A stretch of 37,796 nucleotides of DNA from Holdemania massiliensis AP2 (GCF_000327285.1 NZ_HE998570.1:1-37796); one strand, 5' to 3'; positions 1-8,832 are shown, counted from the first letter of the stretch. Numbers and translations are program-made. Notes: generated from the sequence alone by a model not told the origin.

Positions 1-146
1 ATAATTACTGTATTTTGAAGCCTTTTAAAATATAGAAATATGACGAATTAATGGTGGCTAAAGGATCCTTGATGAGATACTAATATAAAATGGGAGATAA
101 TTATTTGTAAGTCTCCATATCTATATTTATTTGAATTTTTTGTTTG

Positions 147-974
147 CTATCTATCAAATATTGAGTGACGCGTATTTTCAATTCTTATTGAAATTTTAGT
201 AACATAATCTTCCTCATTAGATAAAGCAAATTCATTCATTCCCATCTCATACGCATAACCAGTCATCTCTAAATCATTCTTCTTCGCATATTTGATTAAT
301 TGATGATAAGCATGAGGCAGTGTGTCCCATTCTCCGCGATGATAATAAGTTATATATGTACCTTTGGGTTTATGAAAAATATTTTTCGCTGGGTTAGGGT
401 ACAATGCAGGTGTATAAATGCCGTCATATTTTGAAAAGTCGTTTTTTAAGACTTTATCAATAGAAATCATTCCACCTACCCCCATACGAATTTGTTCGAC
501 ACTCCATGATTTTGCCATAAAAGAAAAGGTATTTGAGATATCATCATCAAAATCATACGGAAGGATAAGTAATTTTTCTTCTTTACATTCATTTATTTCA
601 AATTTAGATATTTCTAATGATTGGCATAATTCTATTTGATTTTTCTTTTCATGAATTGTTTTTTTTATGAGTTTAAGGCGTTTTATTTGATTATTTATTT
701 CAACTTCTTTAGCCGTTGCAAGCCTGATAAAATTTTCTTCAGTCGGTCTTTTAATATATTCTTCAATATCATCAATACTCACATTTAATTCTCTTAACAT
801 GAGAATATATTCAAATTCAATGCTTTGTGACAAATCATAATATCTATATCCATTTTCTCCTTTTGTATTTGGAGAAAAAAGTCCAATGTTATCATAATAG
901 TGAAGCGTTCTTTTATTGACATTATGAAGTTTTGCAAATTGCGCAGTAGTTAATTTTATATTGCTTTTTTTCAT
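147..974 (-). CDS. MerR-family regulator with GyrI-like effector domain
   Basis: 275 aa. Residues about 8-75 form a MerR winged helix (AQFAKLHNVNKRTLHYYDNI, then GLFSP and GYRYYD), a coiled linker spans about 80-125, and the rest resembles a GyrI-like small-molecule-binding domain, the layout of BmrR-type activators. ATG 974 is preceded by AGGAGA. It is divergent from the acetyltransferase at 1053, with a MerR-type operator between them, so it probably regulates itself and that gene. It is clearly more AT-rich than the PTS genes, which suggests acquisition. The family call is firm; the ligand is unknown. Confidence 0.88.
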   Translation of the reverse strand: MKKSNIKLTTAQFAKLHNVNKRTLHYYDNIGLFSPNTKGENGYRYYDLSQSIEFEYILMLRELNVSIDDIEEYIKRPTEENFIRLATAKEVEINNQIKRLKLIKKTIHEKKNQIELCQSLEISKFEINECKEEKLLILPYDFDDDISNTFSFMAKSWSVEQIRMGVGGMISIDKVLKNDFSKYDGIYTPALYPNPAKNIFHKPKGTYITYYHRGEWDTLPHAYHQLIKYAKKNDLEMTGYAYEMGMNEFALSNEEDYVTKISIRIENTRHSIFDR

Positions 975-985
975 TTTATCTCCTG

Positions 986-1016
986 TTGACTTTACATTAA
1001 CTGTATAGTTTATTGT
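986..1016 (+). promoter_or_regulatory. MerR-type promoter/operator for the GNAT gene
   Basis: TTGACT (986-991), a 19-bp spacer and TATTGT (1011-1016) form the overlong-spacer promoter typical of MerR targets. Inside it lies the inverted repeat ACTTTACA-TTAAC-TGTATAGT (989-1009, one mismatch). The site is between the divergent merR-like and acetyltransferase genes, which supports control by the 275-aa regulator. Confidence 0.65.
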
Positions 1017-1052
1017 ATAAAATGCTCAAACAAAGTACAAGGAGGAACGAAT

Positions 1053-1673
1053 ATGAATATTACGTTGCGAGAGTATAAAAGAGAAGATTTTATTGTTTTG
1101 CAAAACATTATTAGAGAAACGTGGCATTATGATGACTTGAGCAGTCCCAAAACAGCTCAAAGACTAGCAGGAGTATTTTTAAGCAGCTGCTTAACCAATT
1201 ATACCTATTCCCGTGTAGCTCTTGATAATGGAAAACCAGTAGGAATTATACTTTTAAACAATAAGGCAAAACATAAATGTCCATTAGGTTTAAAATTTCA
1301 GCAAATAAGAGAAATTATATCTCTATATTTATCTAAAGAGGGAAGAAAGGTATCTAAGATATTTGAAAGTGTAAGTGATATTGATAAAAAGCTTTTAAAT
1401 GAATGTGATATAGAATATCCTGCAGAACTTGCTTTATTTGCAGTGAAACCATCTTACCGTGGGAAAGGAATAGGCAAACAGTTGTTTCAATCAGCACTTG
1501 ATTATATGAAAGAACAAAAGTTGAATACTTTCTATCTATTTACAGATACAAGTTGTAATTATGAATTTTATGAACATCAAGGAATGATACGAAAAGGCGA
1601 AAAAAAGCAAACATTAAATGTGAATGGTCAATCCGCTAAAATGAATTTCTTTATTTATGATTATTTGATTTAA
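1053..1673 (+). CDS. GNAT-family N-acetyltransferase
   Basis: 206 aa. The acetyl-CoA-binding motif A is visible as YRGKGIG (R136-G141) after the beta strand AELALFAVKPS, with a C-terminal YEFYEHQGM segment typical of GNAT folds. The start is ATG 1053 with an AGGAGG-type site just upstream. It would transfer an acetyl group from acetyl-CoA to an amine; the substrate is not predictable. The gene is AT-rich like the divergent MerR regulator, which probably controls it. The pair looks like a small, recently acquired response module, for example to a drug or toxic amine (inference). Confidence 0.85.
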   Translation: MNITLREYKREDFIVLQNIIRETWHYDDLSSPKTAQRLAGVFLSSCLTNYTYSRVALDNGKPVGIILLNNKAKHKCPLGLKFQQIREIISLYLSKEGRKVSKIFESVSDIDKKLLNECDIEYPAELALFAVKPSYRGKGIGKQLFQSALDYMKEQKLNTFYLFTDTSCNYEFYEHQGMIRKGEKKQTLNVNGQSAKMNFFIYDYLI

Positions 1674-1735
1674 ATACTTTTTGGTCTTTAACAACACAAT
1701 TAATGCACAGCTTGAAGTCTAGGAAGGTCATGCTT

Positions 1736-2017
1736 ATGAAATTCTTATAGATGATTTTCCTTGTCAGGGCGGATCAAGAAACTATCGATGAAGAATCGAA
1801 AACGAAAAATGAAGTCATGCCAACTCCAACCGTGCCTATACCTGTGACAGGAAAATCGAAAGCATCAAAGACAAGTTTGCTGCCTCAAACGCCACCGGAA
1901 GCAACCATCCAACCTCAGAAATCGACAAATCAGTCATCTTCTTGGATTCTTTGGGTAACTGTCCTTGGTATTGCAGTAATCGGCGGTGGTTTCTTCATCT
2001 TTAAGAAATTAAAATAG
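1736..2017 (+). pseudogene. Remnant of a C-terminally membrane-anchored surface protein
   Basis: A ribosome site (AGGAAGG) precedes ATG 1730 and ATG 1736, but the frame stops at once (M-K-F-L-TAG) and reopens in the same frame at ATG 1751. The 88 remaining codons encode a Thr/Pro/Ser-rich spacer, one membrane helix (about residues 65-84, WILWVTVLGIAVIGGGFFIF) and a KKLK tail, as at the C-terminus of a surface-anchored protein. LPQTP occurs but has no Gly and lies too far from the helix for a normal sortase site. It is probably a truncated gene with an in-frame stop; a small intact membrane protein starting at 1751 cannot be excluded. Confidence 0.4.
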
Positions 2018-2069
2018 AAGCAGGAAGGCATACCAATAAAAAGATACGCAAGAATCATTCTAAAAAATA

Positions 2070-2124
2070 AATAGGAAAAACGATAGGAAGCGCCAAAAAA
2101 TGCTTTCTATCGTTTTTCCTATTT
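2070..2124 (+). terminator. Strong intrinsic terminator
   Basis: A near-perfect 22-bp inverted repeat (2070-2091 with 2102-2123, one G-T pair) around a 10-nt loop contains the arms AAAAACGATAGGAAGC and GCTTTCTATCGTTTTT. The arms carry A and T runs, so it could work in both directions. It closes the remnant gene upstream. Confidence 0.85.
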
Positions 2125-2244
2125 TCTTAAAGCTGGTTTTGACGGATCCTTTAAAAAGGAAGTCCAAGGCTCTTTTTCATATGAAATAACGAGTTCAAAG
2201 TGTAGGTAAAAATCAAGAGAGTAACAGGGAGTGAATTCAGATTT

Positions 2245-2273
2245 CTGAAAGATTTCAATTACTTTCTTATAAT
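2245..2273 (+). promoter_or_regulatory. Candidate sigma-A promoter, upstream of the ABC operon
   Basis: CTGAAA (2245-2250), a 17-bp spacer and TATAAT (2268-2273). This would be the distal of two promoters for the ABC transporter pair. Confidence 0.5.
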
Positions 2274-2284
2274 GAATGTAATTT

Positions 2285-2318
2285 TTGAACTGGAAACTTA
2301 GCCAGAGACTGGTATAAT
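2285..2318 (+). promoter_or_regulatory. TTGAAC-N22-TATAAT promoter-like element, ABC operon
   Basis: TTGAAC (2285-2290) lies 22 bp before TATAAT (2313-2318), which also has an upstream TG (extended -10). A TGGAAA at 17 bp could serve as a weak conventional -35. The 22-bp layout recurs before other genes in the window. Confidence 0.5.
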
Positions 2319-2393
2319 GATAGAGAAAAGCTTAGCTTGCTAACAGTTGGTAAAGGAAACTAAGTGAGAATAAAGGGGGAATGAGAGTCAGTT

Positions 2394-4109
2394 ATGGAAC
2401 TTTTGAAGAAATATTTAAAACCGCTGCTGAAAGATATGTCGATCAGCTTCCTGATGAAGGCGCTGGGAGCGCTGGCGGTACTGCTGCTGCCGTATCTGCT
2501 GGCCTATGTCATCGATTCGATTGTACCCATGAGAGATGTTCAATTAATTGTAATCTATGGTGTGATCATGATCGTGGTTTCTGTGGCCGGTTGGATTTTT
2601 GATATCATGGCGAACCGGCTGGCGTCACGGGTAGCCCGTGATGCAACAATTCATATCCGGCATGATCTCTTTGAAAAAACAATTCGGCTGTCCTGCCGCA
2701 AGGGTGATGAATTTACCATCCCTTCGCTAGAAAGCCGGCTGACCAGCGATACGTACAATGTCCACCGGATGATCGGCATGATTCAGCGCATGGGCGTCCG
2801 CGCTCCGATCCTGCTGATCGGCGGCATGATCATCACCCTGATCATGGAGCCGGTGTTGGCCATGGTCATGCTGGCAACGCTGCCGTTTATCACCCATTTG
2901 GTTTACTCCAAAGCGACAAAAGGGATTCCAATGTTCACCAAGGTGCAGCAGGCCCAGGATCGGATGATTTCTGTTGTCCGAGAAAATGCTCAGGGCATTC
3001 GCGTGATCAAGGCCCTGTCCAAAGCGGATCATGAAAAAAAGCGCTATGAAAGCGTGAATATGGGATTAGCCAATGAGGAACTCAAAGCGAATACCCGAAT
3101 GGCGGCGATCAATCCGCTGATGAATCTGTTTATGAATTTAGGTTTAGTCGGGGTAATTCTGGTCGGCGCCTGGCGGGTCAACGGCGGCTTGAGTGAAACC
3201 GGGAAAATTATCGCGTTTACCAACTACTTTACGATTATCACCAATGCGATGATGTCGATCAGCCGAATTTTCGTGATGACTTCCAAGGGTATCGCAAGTG
3301 CGGATCGAATTGAGGAAGTCCTTAAAGCTCAGGATGAGATGGAAATCATCACCGATGATTCTCCTCTGAATGATAAGATTGTGGAATTTGATCATGTCAG
3401 TTTTTCCTATTTGGGAATTAAGGATAATGTGGAAGACATCACTTTCAGCCTGAAAAAGGGGCAGACATTGGGCATCATCGGGGCTACCGGATCTGGAAAA
3501 TCAACAATTTTACAGCTGTTGATGCGCTTCTATGATGCAGATACCGGCGTGATTCGGATTCATGGCCGGGATATCCGCAGCTATGATCCGAAAGATCTGC
3601 GTCAGGAATACGGCATTGTCATGCAAAATGACTTTATCTTCCAGGATTCAGTTCGGGAGAATATTGCTTTCGGCCGTCCGATTGACGATGAACTGTTGGA
3701 TGAAGCAACCCAGATTGCTCAGGCCCGTCCGTTCATTAAGAGTCTGACCGATGAATTTGATTATAAGCTGAATTCCAAAGGCACCAACCTTTCCGGCGGG
3801 CAACGGCAGCGGATTTTCCTGTCGCGGGCCTTTGTCAATAATCCGAAGATTCTGCTGCTCGACGATTCCAGTTCGGCGCTGGATTATGAAACCGACGCAC
3901 GGCTGCGCAAAGCGATCAACACACACTTTGCCGAAACGGCGAAGGTCATCGTGGCGCAGCGAGTTTCCAGCATCATGCATGCGGATGAGATTCTAGTTTT
4001 GGATCAAGGGAAAATCGTGGCACGCGGTACGCATGATGAGCTGATGCAGACCAGTGAAATTTATGCGTCGATCAGCGACAGTCAGATGGGAGGTGCGCTG
4101 CTTGAATAG
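2394..4109 (+). CDS. ABC exporter half-transporter, degenerate ATPase subunit
   Basis: 571 aa: six-helix exporter domain (about 1-310) followed by a nucleotide-binding domain. Walker A is GATGSGKS (363-370) and the signature LSGGQRQR is intact. The Walker B glutamate is Asp (D491 in LLDDSSSALD) and the switch histidine is Gln (Q522 in VAQRVSS). This is the known pattern of the degenerate-site subunit in heterodimeric exporters such as TM287/288 or BmrCD. ATG 2394 gives the usual N-terminus; GAGAG lies 7 bp upstream. The partner gene overlaps its end. Likely role: export of drugs, lipids or peptides from the cell. Confidence 0.92.
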   Translation: MELLKKYLKPLLKDMSISFLMKALGALAVLLLPYLLAYVIDSIVPMRDVQLIVIYGVIMIVVSVAGWIFDIMANRLASRVARDATIHIRHDLFEKTIRLSCRKGDEFTIPSLESRLTSDTYNVHRMIGMIQRMGVRAPILLIGGMIITLIMEPVLAMVMLATLPFITHLVYSKATKGIPMFTKVQQAQDRMISVVRENAQGIRVIKALSKADHEKKRYESVNMGLANEELKANTRMAAINPLMNLFMNLGLVGVILVGAWRVNGGLSETGKIIAFTNYFTIITNAMMSISRIFVMTSKGIASADRIEEVLKAQDEMEIITDDSPLNDKIVEFDHVSFSYLGIKDNVEDITFSLKKGQTLGIIGATGSGKSTILQLLMRFYDADTGVIRIHGRDIRSYDPKDLRQEYGIVMQNDFIFQDSVRENIAFGRPIDDELLDEATQIAQARPFIKSLTDEFDYKLNSKGTNLSGGQRQRIFLSRAFVNNPKILLLDDSSSALDYETDARLRKAINTHFAETAKVIVAQRVSSIMHADEILVLDQGKIVARGTHDELMQTSEIYASISDSQMGGALLE

Positions 4110-5838
4110 AAAAGCGACTATCCGGCGGTTGATCGGATATTTAAAGGAATCCAAGTTTTTGCTTCTTCTGGCCTGTATCACGACGATCGTTGCCAACGTG
4201 CTGGCTCTGTATGGCCCGAAACTGACCGGCATGGCGATTGATGCGATCGGCGGACCAAGTCAGGTCAATTTTGATCGGGTTCTCTATTACTGTATATTGA
4301 TGGTTATCTTCTATGTGGTTTCCAGCGTTTTAACTTACATCCTGCAGATCATTCTGCTGCAGGTATCCAAAAAGATCACACATCGGATGCGCAAGCAGGT
4401 TTTTGAACATCTGCTGGAACTGCCGGTTAGTTATTTTGACCGCAATCAGACCGGGGATATCGTATCAAAGATTTCCTATGATATCGACACGATCAATACT
4501 TCACTGTCGAGTGATATTCTTCAGCTGGTGACCGGCGTCATTACTGTCGTGGGCTCATTATTGATGATGTTGTCGATTGCACCGATCTTGGTTCTGGTCT
4601 TCGTTATCACGGTTCCGATTACCTTGGTCTTTGCCCGCTACCGAATGATCAAAGTAAAGCCTTTGTTTCGCCGGCGTTCACGAAAGCTGGGGGAACTGAA
4701 CGGATTTACTGAAGAGATGTTGTCGGGAAACAAAACGATTAAGGCCTATGGTCAGGAAGATACAATTATCACCAAATATGACGGCCGTAATGAGGATGCC
4801 AGTCAGGCTTATTATACGGCGGATTATGAAGGCAGCATCATGGGGCCTTCCGTCAACTTTGTCAACAATCTGTCGCTTTCTCTGATCAGTATGTTCGGAG
4901 CGATTCTGTTTCTGATGGGCAAAATTACAATCGGCAATATTTCCTCCTTTGTTATGTATTCCCGGAAGTTCTCGGGACCCATCAATGAAACGGCGAATAT
5001 TATCACTGAGCTGCAGACGGCTGCGGCTGCGGCGGAGCGGATCTTCCGACTGCTGGATGAACCGTCAGAGCTTCCGGATGAAGCGGATGCCAAGGTCTTG
5101 ATTGATACGCGGGGGATGGTCGATATTGATCATGTCAAATTCGGGTATACGCCGGAAAAAGAGATCATCCATGATCTGCGGCTGCATGCTGATCCCGGCC
5201 AGTTGGTGGCCATTGTCGGTCCAACCGGGGCAGGCAAGACGACGATCATTAATTTGCTGATGCGGTTCTATGATGTCAATGAAGGCGTGATTTCGGTTGA
5301 CGGTTATCCAATCCGCAATCTGACCCGCGACAGTCTGCGCAAGGCGTTTACGATGGTTCTGCAGGATACCTGGCTGTTTCAGGGGACGATTCAGGAAAAT
5401 GTCGCGTATGCCCGTGACGATGCCACTTTGGAAGAGGTCATCGATGTTTGCAAGAAGGCACATATCCATGATTTCGTAGAAACTCTGCCGCAGGGCTATC
5501 AGACTGTACTGACCGATGATGGCGTCAACATTTCCAAAGGTCAGAAGCAGCTGCTGACGATTGCGCGGGCGATGTTGTCGAATGCTAGAATGCTGATCTT
5601 GGATGAAGCTACCTCAAATGTTGATTCCCGGACAGAAATGGCGATCCAGGACGCAATGCTGGAACTGATGAAAGGCCGAACGTGCTTCGTTATTGCCCAT
5701 CGTCTTTCCACGATTAAAAATGCGGATGTGATTTTAGTTCTGAAGGAGGGCAATATCATTGAGTCCGGAACTCATGACGAACTGCTTCAAGCCCGTGGGT
5801 TCTATGCTAAACTGTTTAACAGTCAGTTTGAAAGTTAA
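4102..5838 (+). CDS. ABC exporter half-transporter, catalytic subunit
   Basis: 578 aa from TTG 4102. This start is chosen because GGGAGG (4088-4093) lies 8 bp upstream and because it gives a translationally coupled 8-bp overlap with the preceding gene. A longer in-frame ATG at 4054 has no such site. An N-terminal six-helix exporter domain precedes an ATPase domain with Walker A GPTGAGKT (373-380), Walker B LILDEATS (E502) and switch H533 (IAHRLST). The signature is ISKGQKQ, with Lys in place of the first Gly. It complements the upstream subunit: one composite ATP site is consensus-like and the other degenerate, as in heterodimeric multidrug exporters. Confidence 0.92.
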   Translation: MNRKATIRRLIGYLKESKFLLLLACITTIVANVLALYGPKLTGMAIDAIGGPSQVNFDRVLYYCILMVIFYVVSSVLTYILQIILLQVSKKITHRMRKQVFEHLLELPVSYFDRNQTGDIVSKISYDIDTINTSLSSDILQLVTGVITVVGSLLMMLSIAPILVLVFVITVPITLVFARYRMIKVKPLFRRRSRKLGELNGFTEEMLSGNKTIKAYGQEDTIITKYDGRNEDASQAYYTADYEGSIMGPSVNFVNNLSLSLISMFGAILFLMGKITIGNISSFVMYSRKFSGPINETANIITELQTAAAAAERIFRLLDEPSELPDEADAKVLIDTRGMVDIDHVKFGYTPEKEIIHDLRLHADPGQLVAIVGPTGAGKTTIINLLMRFYDVNEGVISVDGYPIRNLTRDSLRKAFTMVLQDTWLFQGTIQENVAYARDDATLEEVIDVCKKAHIHDFVETLPQGYQTVLTDDGVNISKGQKQLLTIARAMLSNARMLILDEATSNVDSRTEMAIQDAMLELMKGRTCFVIAHRLSTIKNADVILVLKEGNIIESGTHDELLQARGFYAKLFNSQFES

Positions 5839-5851
5839 TTCAAGATAAAAG

Positions 5852-5900
5852 AAACAGCTGCGACAAGCGGATAAACAATCCTGCTGCCTCAGCTGTTTTA
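5852..5900 (+). terminator. Terminator-like hairpin after the ABC operon
   Basis: AAACAGCTG pairs with CAGCTGTTT around a loop of about 30 nt, followed by TTATT. The stem is clear but the loop is long. Confidence 0.55.
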
Positions 5901-5955
5901 TTACGTTTAAATCGAAAGTGAGATCTTAAAGATAAAATGTGCATTATTGTTGTGA

Positions 5956-7404
5956 CTAAATCATGCTACGATAACCCTGTTTTTCGGCATGACCAAGCAG
6001 ATAAAGGAAAGCAAAGGCAGGAATACGAATTAAGTCTTTACCACTTTTCGTATGATGAACACCATAATCATCACTATTTTTAGTGACGATGATTGAAGCG
6101 GCTGCTTCTTTGCTTAATTCCACAATGGCGTCATTGTCTGGGATGGGAGCTCCCTCCCGATATTTAACTTCAATATGAATGTTTTTTTGATTGGAGCATT
6201 CAACTACAATATCAATCTCATTTCCCCGTTTTCCACCTCGGTAGTATCCGACGGAGGCTGCCTGTTGATAATAGAATGCAGCAACATGCTTATACACGGC
6301 TGTCTCAACGATTTTTCCCATTTCGATGGGATTGCTTAGAATGGTATCATCCATCAAGACTGCATTTCTGATTGCAGCGTCTGCAATGTAGATTTTAGGA
6401 CTCGCCTTTAAAACTTTTTTGCCAGCGATATTGACAGGCCAGCTTTGATATATCAAATGTGCGCTTTCAAGATATTGAATATAGTTTTCTACCGTGGGTC
6501 GGCTAACTCCATTTAATTCTCTCGAAATGGCATCAATCGAAACGATTTCTGAAGAAACGTTGCAAAGATAAATGAAGATTCTTTCTAATTCTGTCGCATT
6601 CCGAATTTTATAAATCGAGGGTAAATCGCGTTTTAAAACTTTATCGACAACATCATCCCGCATAATTTGTTGAGCAAGGACATCATTGTCAGCTAAGGCC
6701 AATTCCGGAAATCCACCCACTTGTAGATAACGAATAAAATAATTCTGAACTTTGGATAGCTGAAGCATAATTTGAGTACGTTCTTGCTGCGATTGATTTA
6801 ATAGCGGGGTAATTTTGAGATTTGCAGGTAACTCAGGCCGATCGACATTTAATAATTCACAATATTCGTAAAAAGACAGCGTGGGAACTTGAATAATTGT
6901 CCAACGACCTGCCCCACTTTCCTGATTTCCTTTTATTAGCGCCGGACTGGCTGAGCCTGTTGCAACAATTTGTGTGTCTGGCTGCATATCATAGATCGTT
7001 TTTAACCATTTATCCCAATTTTGAGCATATTGAATTTCATCAAAAAAATAATAGACATCATGATCAGGATATATATTTTCGTGATAACAATCCAAAATTT
7101 CATTCATTTCGCTTAATTTCAGCATCGGGTGATCCATGGAAATAAAAATAATTTTCTGTGGTAAAACCCCATTCTTCAAGAGTGTATCAATCATCTGATA
7201 TTGAATTGTGGTTTTTCCAACCCTGCGTGTTCCAGTTAAGAGAACAGTGCGTCTCAAAGTCGATTGATTCAACCATTTCATAGCTTCATAAAAAGCAAAA
7301 CGTTTATAAGATTTCATTAATTTCGGGTTGACTGCATCCATTTTCCACCATGGATTATAAGAGGATAATACCCGCAGTAAGGCTTCTTTGCTTATAATTG
7401 CCAA
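5956..7404 (-). CDS. AAA-type ATPase with C-terminal DUF4143 domain
   Basis: 482 aa from TTG 7404, chosen because GAGAGGTG lies 6 bp upstream; a GTG at 7413 overlaps that site. Residues about 50-200 hold an AAA_14 ATPase: Walker A GTRRVGKT and Walker B VYYFFDEIQ. The C-terminal half is a DUF4143/restriction-endonuclease-like domain (NEIDIVVE, then HIEVKYREG, matching the D...ExK pattern of nuclease folds). These proteins are common in Firmicutes and archaea but their role is not settled. The gene stands alone, is flanked by AT-rich DNA and has lower GC than its neighbours, consistent with transfer. Confidence 0.9.
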   Translation of the reverse strand: MAIISKEALLRVLSSYNPWWKMDAVNPKLMKSYKRFAFYEAMKWLNQSTLRRTVLLTGTRRVGKTTIQYQMIDTLLKNGVLPQKIIFISMDHPMLKLSEMNEILDCYHENIYPDHDVYYFFDEIQYAQNWDKWLKTIYDMQPDTQIVATGSASPALIKGNQESGAGRWTIIQVPTLSFYEYCELLNVDRPELPANLKITPLLNQSQQERTQIMLQLSKVQNYFIRYLQVGGFPELALADNDVLAQQIMRDDVVDKVLKRDLPSIYKIRNATELERIFIYLCNVSSEIVSIDAISRELNGVSRPTVENYIQYLESAHLIYQSWPVNIAGKKVLKASPKIYIADAAIRNAVLMDDTILSNPIEMGKIVETAVYKHVAAFYYQQAASVGYYRGGKRGNEIDIVVECSNQKNIHIEVKYREGAPIPDNDAIVELSKEAAASIIVTKNSDDYGVHHTKSGKDLIRIPAFAFLYLLGHAEKQGYRSMI

Positions 7405-7588
7405 ATAAAACACCTCTCTTTTGTATAATTTTAGCTCAAATATCCATATTTGTCATCAATTATTATAAATATACTTATAATCATTGATATAAATTTTGAA
7501 GATTTCATCGAATTTTATTAAATTATGAGTAGTTGAGTACAATCTTAGGAAAGTATGCGATAATAAAGATAAAGAAGAAGGCGAAAAA

Positions 7589-8158
7589 ATGACACGGGAA
7601 GAATGGAAGCAGGCATTCCGGAAGAATGTTTTTGGACGTTTTCGATTTTATCTAATTGCGGTGGGCATTGCCGTGCTGATCGCGGTGCTGGCTGTGATGC
7701 GTAGGCCTGGACAGATTATCGTAATGGGGCTGGCAGGTATAGTAGGGCTTGTTCTGCTTGGAATTCTGCTTTTATTAGCGATGGAATTTCGCGGTATTGA
7801 TCGAATGACTAAGATTTTGCCTGAATCCCTGGGGTTATTGTGTCAGTTAAATTATCTGTGGCTGGGGGAAGAGAAAGCCTATTATTGGTTCCGTCGTCAT
7901 GGATATACGATCTCCTTTAAGGAACTGGTTTCCTGCAGTATCGCACCTGTGTCGGAAACTCCATACGCAAGCGGAAGTGCTGACGATGGCATGCTGATCC
8001 TGGGATTAAAGGATCAGCGCAGCCTGAGCGTAAATCTCAAAGATAAGGATAACGCGGTCAAAGCGGCACAATACTTAAAGACAAAGAATCCGCGGTTGGT
8101 GCTGGCGGACATCAACGAAAAACAAGTTTCACTTGAAGAAATCCATAACGAAGGATAA
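7589..8158 (+). CDS. Hypothetical membrane protein, two N-terminal helices
   Basis: 189 aa, not recognised. Two hydrophobic helices (about residues 18-38 and 44-66) are followed by a soluble domain of about 120 residues with an aromatic core (YLWLGEEKAYYWF) and a predicted beta-rich C-terminus. The layout recalls YcxB-like or PH-like bacterial membrane proteins, but this is weak. GAAGAAGGCG sits before ATG 7589. The MazG-like gene begins 13 bp after its stop, so the two are probably cotranscribed. A TAATAA box lies 22 bp after TTGAGT upstream (7533-7566). Confidence 0.7.
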   Translation: MTREEWKQAFRKNVFGRFRFYLIAVGIAVLIAVLAVMRRPGQIIVMGLAGIVGLVLLGILLLLAMEFRGIDRMTKILPESLGLLCQLNYLWLGEEKAYYWFRRHGYTISFKELVSCSIAPVSETPYASGSADDGMLILGLKDQRSLSVNLKDKDNAVKAAQYLKTKNPRLVLADINEKQVSLEEIHNEG

Positions 8159-8171
8159 GGAGAGCGGCAAC

Positions 8172-8489
8172 GTGGACGGAAGAATTACGATTCAGTATTT
8201 GCAGGCGTACATCAAAGCGAAGGATCATCATCCCGAACGGGCAAAAGATTATCTTTTAAAGCTCGTGGAAGAAACCGGGGAATTGGCCAGAGCTATGCGC
8301 AAAGAACGCATACCCGCTTCACCAGATCAGATCAAAGGGACGATTGAAGAGGAAATCTGGGATATCCTGTATTATGCTCTGGCAGTCGCGAATTGTTATG
8401 ATATTGATGTTGAAACGTGGATTCCGATCAAGGAGAAATTGAATCAACAGAAATATCCCTCTGAAGCACAATTTGAACTGGATCGATAA
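8172..8489 (+). CDS. MazG-like nucleotide pyrophosphohydrolase
   Basis: 105 aa from GTG 8172; AAGGAGAG lies 7 bp upstream. A longer in-frame TTG at 8133 inside the preceding gene is unlikely. The all-alpha MazG fold is shown by LVEETGELARAM (E33, E34, E37) and EEEIWDILYYAL (E61, D64), which supply the Mg-binding ExxE...ExxD acid set. Its length fits single-domain MazG-like enzymes that hydrolyse nucleoside triphosphates to monophosphate plus pyrophosphate, often for housecleaning. It probably shares a transcript with the upstream membrane protein and ends at the hairpin at 8533. Confidence 0.85.
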   Translation: MDGRITIQYLQAYIKAKDHHPERAKDYLLKLVEETGELARAMRKERIPASPDQIKGTIEEEIWDILYYALAVANCYDIDVETWIPIKEKLNQQKYPSEAQFELDR

Positions 8490-8532
8490 ACGCAGTGGCT
8501 GAAGCTGGTCAATTAATTGACATAAAAATCAC

Positions 8533-8572
8533 AAATCGCAGGCATAATCATTGACAGCCCTGCGATTTTTTT
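8533..8572 (+). terminator. Intrinsic terminator after the MazG-like gene
   Basis: AAATCGCAGG (8533-8542) pairs with CCTGCGATTT (8559-8568) and runs into a T tract. Confidence 0.85.
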
Positions 8573-8755
8573 GGTATTTTATGAATGTAGATAGGAAGCT
8601 GGATTTTCAGCTTCAATGTTTCGGATTGATCCAGCCCCTCCATGATGGAAGAGTTCAGGAACCGAATTCTAATCAATGGAATAGACTAATGAGAAGCCAG
8701 ACTGTTCGACTTCTTTTTCCGTATTCTTAAGTAAAAACAAGCACAGACTAATAGA
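8573..8755. other. Gene-poor region with two small hairpins
   Basis: No convincing protein gene. GAAGCTG/CAGCTTC forms a perfect 7-bp hairpin (8594-8613). AGAAG (8692-8696) and CTTCT (8710-8714) form a weak hairpin followed by T residues. No strong promoter was found for the small ORF that follows. Confidence 0.4.
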
Positions 8756-8768
8756 AAGGTGATGATGA

Positions 8769-8822
8769 ATGTTTAAATTAGCGATGATCCTGGTTGCGTT
8801 CCTGTATTGGATTCTGCATTAA
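8769..8822 (+). CDS. Candidate 17-residue hydrophobic micropeptide
   Basis: The ORF reads MFKLAMILVAFLYWILH and stops at TAA 8820. AAAGGTG lies 7 bp before the ATG, an excellent ribosome site for such a short frame, and almost every residue is hydrophobic, as in a single membrane-inserting helix. It is followed at once by three hairpins ending in a terminator. It could be a leader peptide, a membrane micropeptide or a type I toxin-like peptide; chance is also possible at this length. No family is recognised. Confidence 0.35.
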   Translation: MFKLAMILVAFLYWILH

Positions 8823-8832
8823 AGTCACAGAG

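Larger units (their letters stand above)
2018..2393. other. Intergenic region before the ABC exporter
   Basis: It contains the terminator at 2070-2124 and two promoter-like sites (2245-2273 and 2285-2318), listed separately. The stretch 2125-2244 shows no gene or clear structure. Confidence 0.6.

Noticed and set aside
1900-1960. Sortase LPxTG signal in the remnant protein
   Set aside because: The sequence is LPQTP, without the glycine, and it lies about 20 residues before the membrane helix, too far for normal sorting.
2381-2602. Short plus-strand ORF starting at 2381
   Set aside because: It overlaps the ABC subunit in another frame and encodes no recognisable protein.
4054-4101. ATG 4054 as start of the second ABC subunit
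   Set aside because: It would add 16 atypical residues and overlap the first gene by 56 bp; TTG 4102 has a perfect ribosome site 8 bp away.
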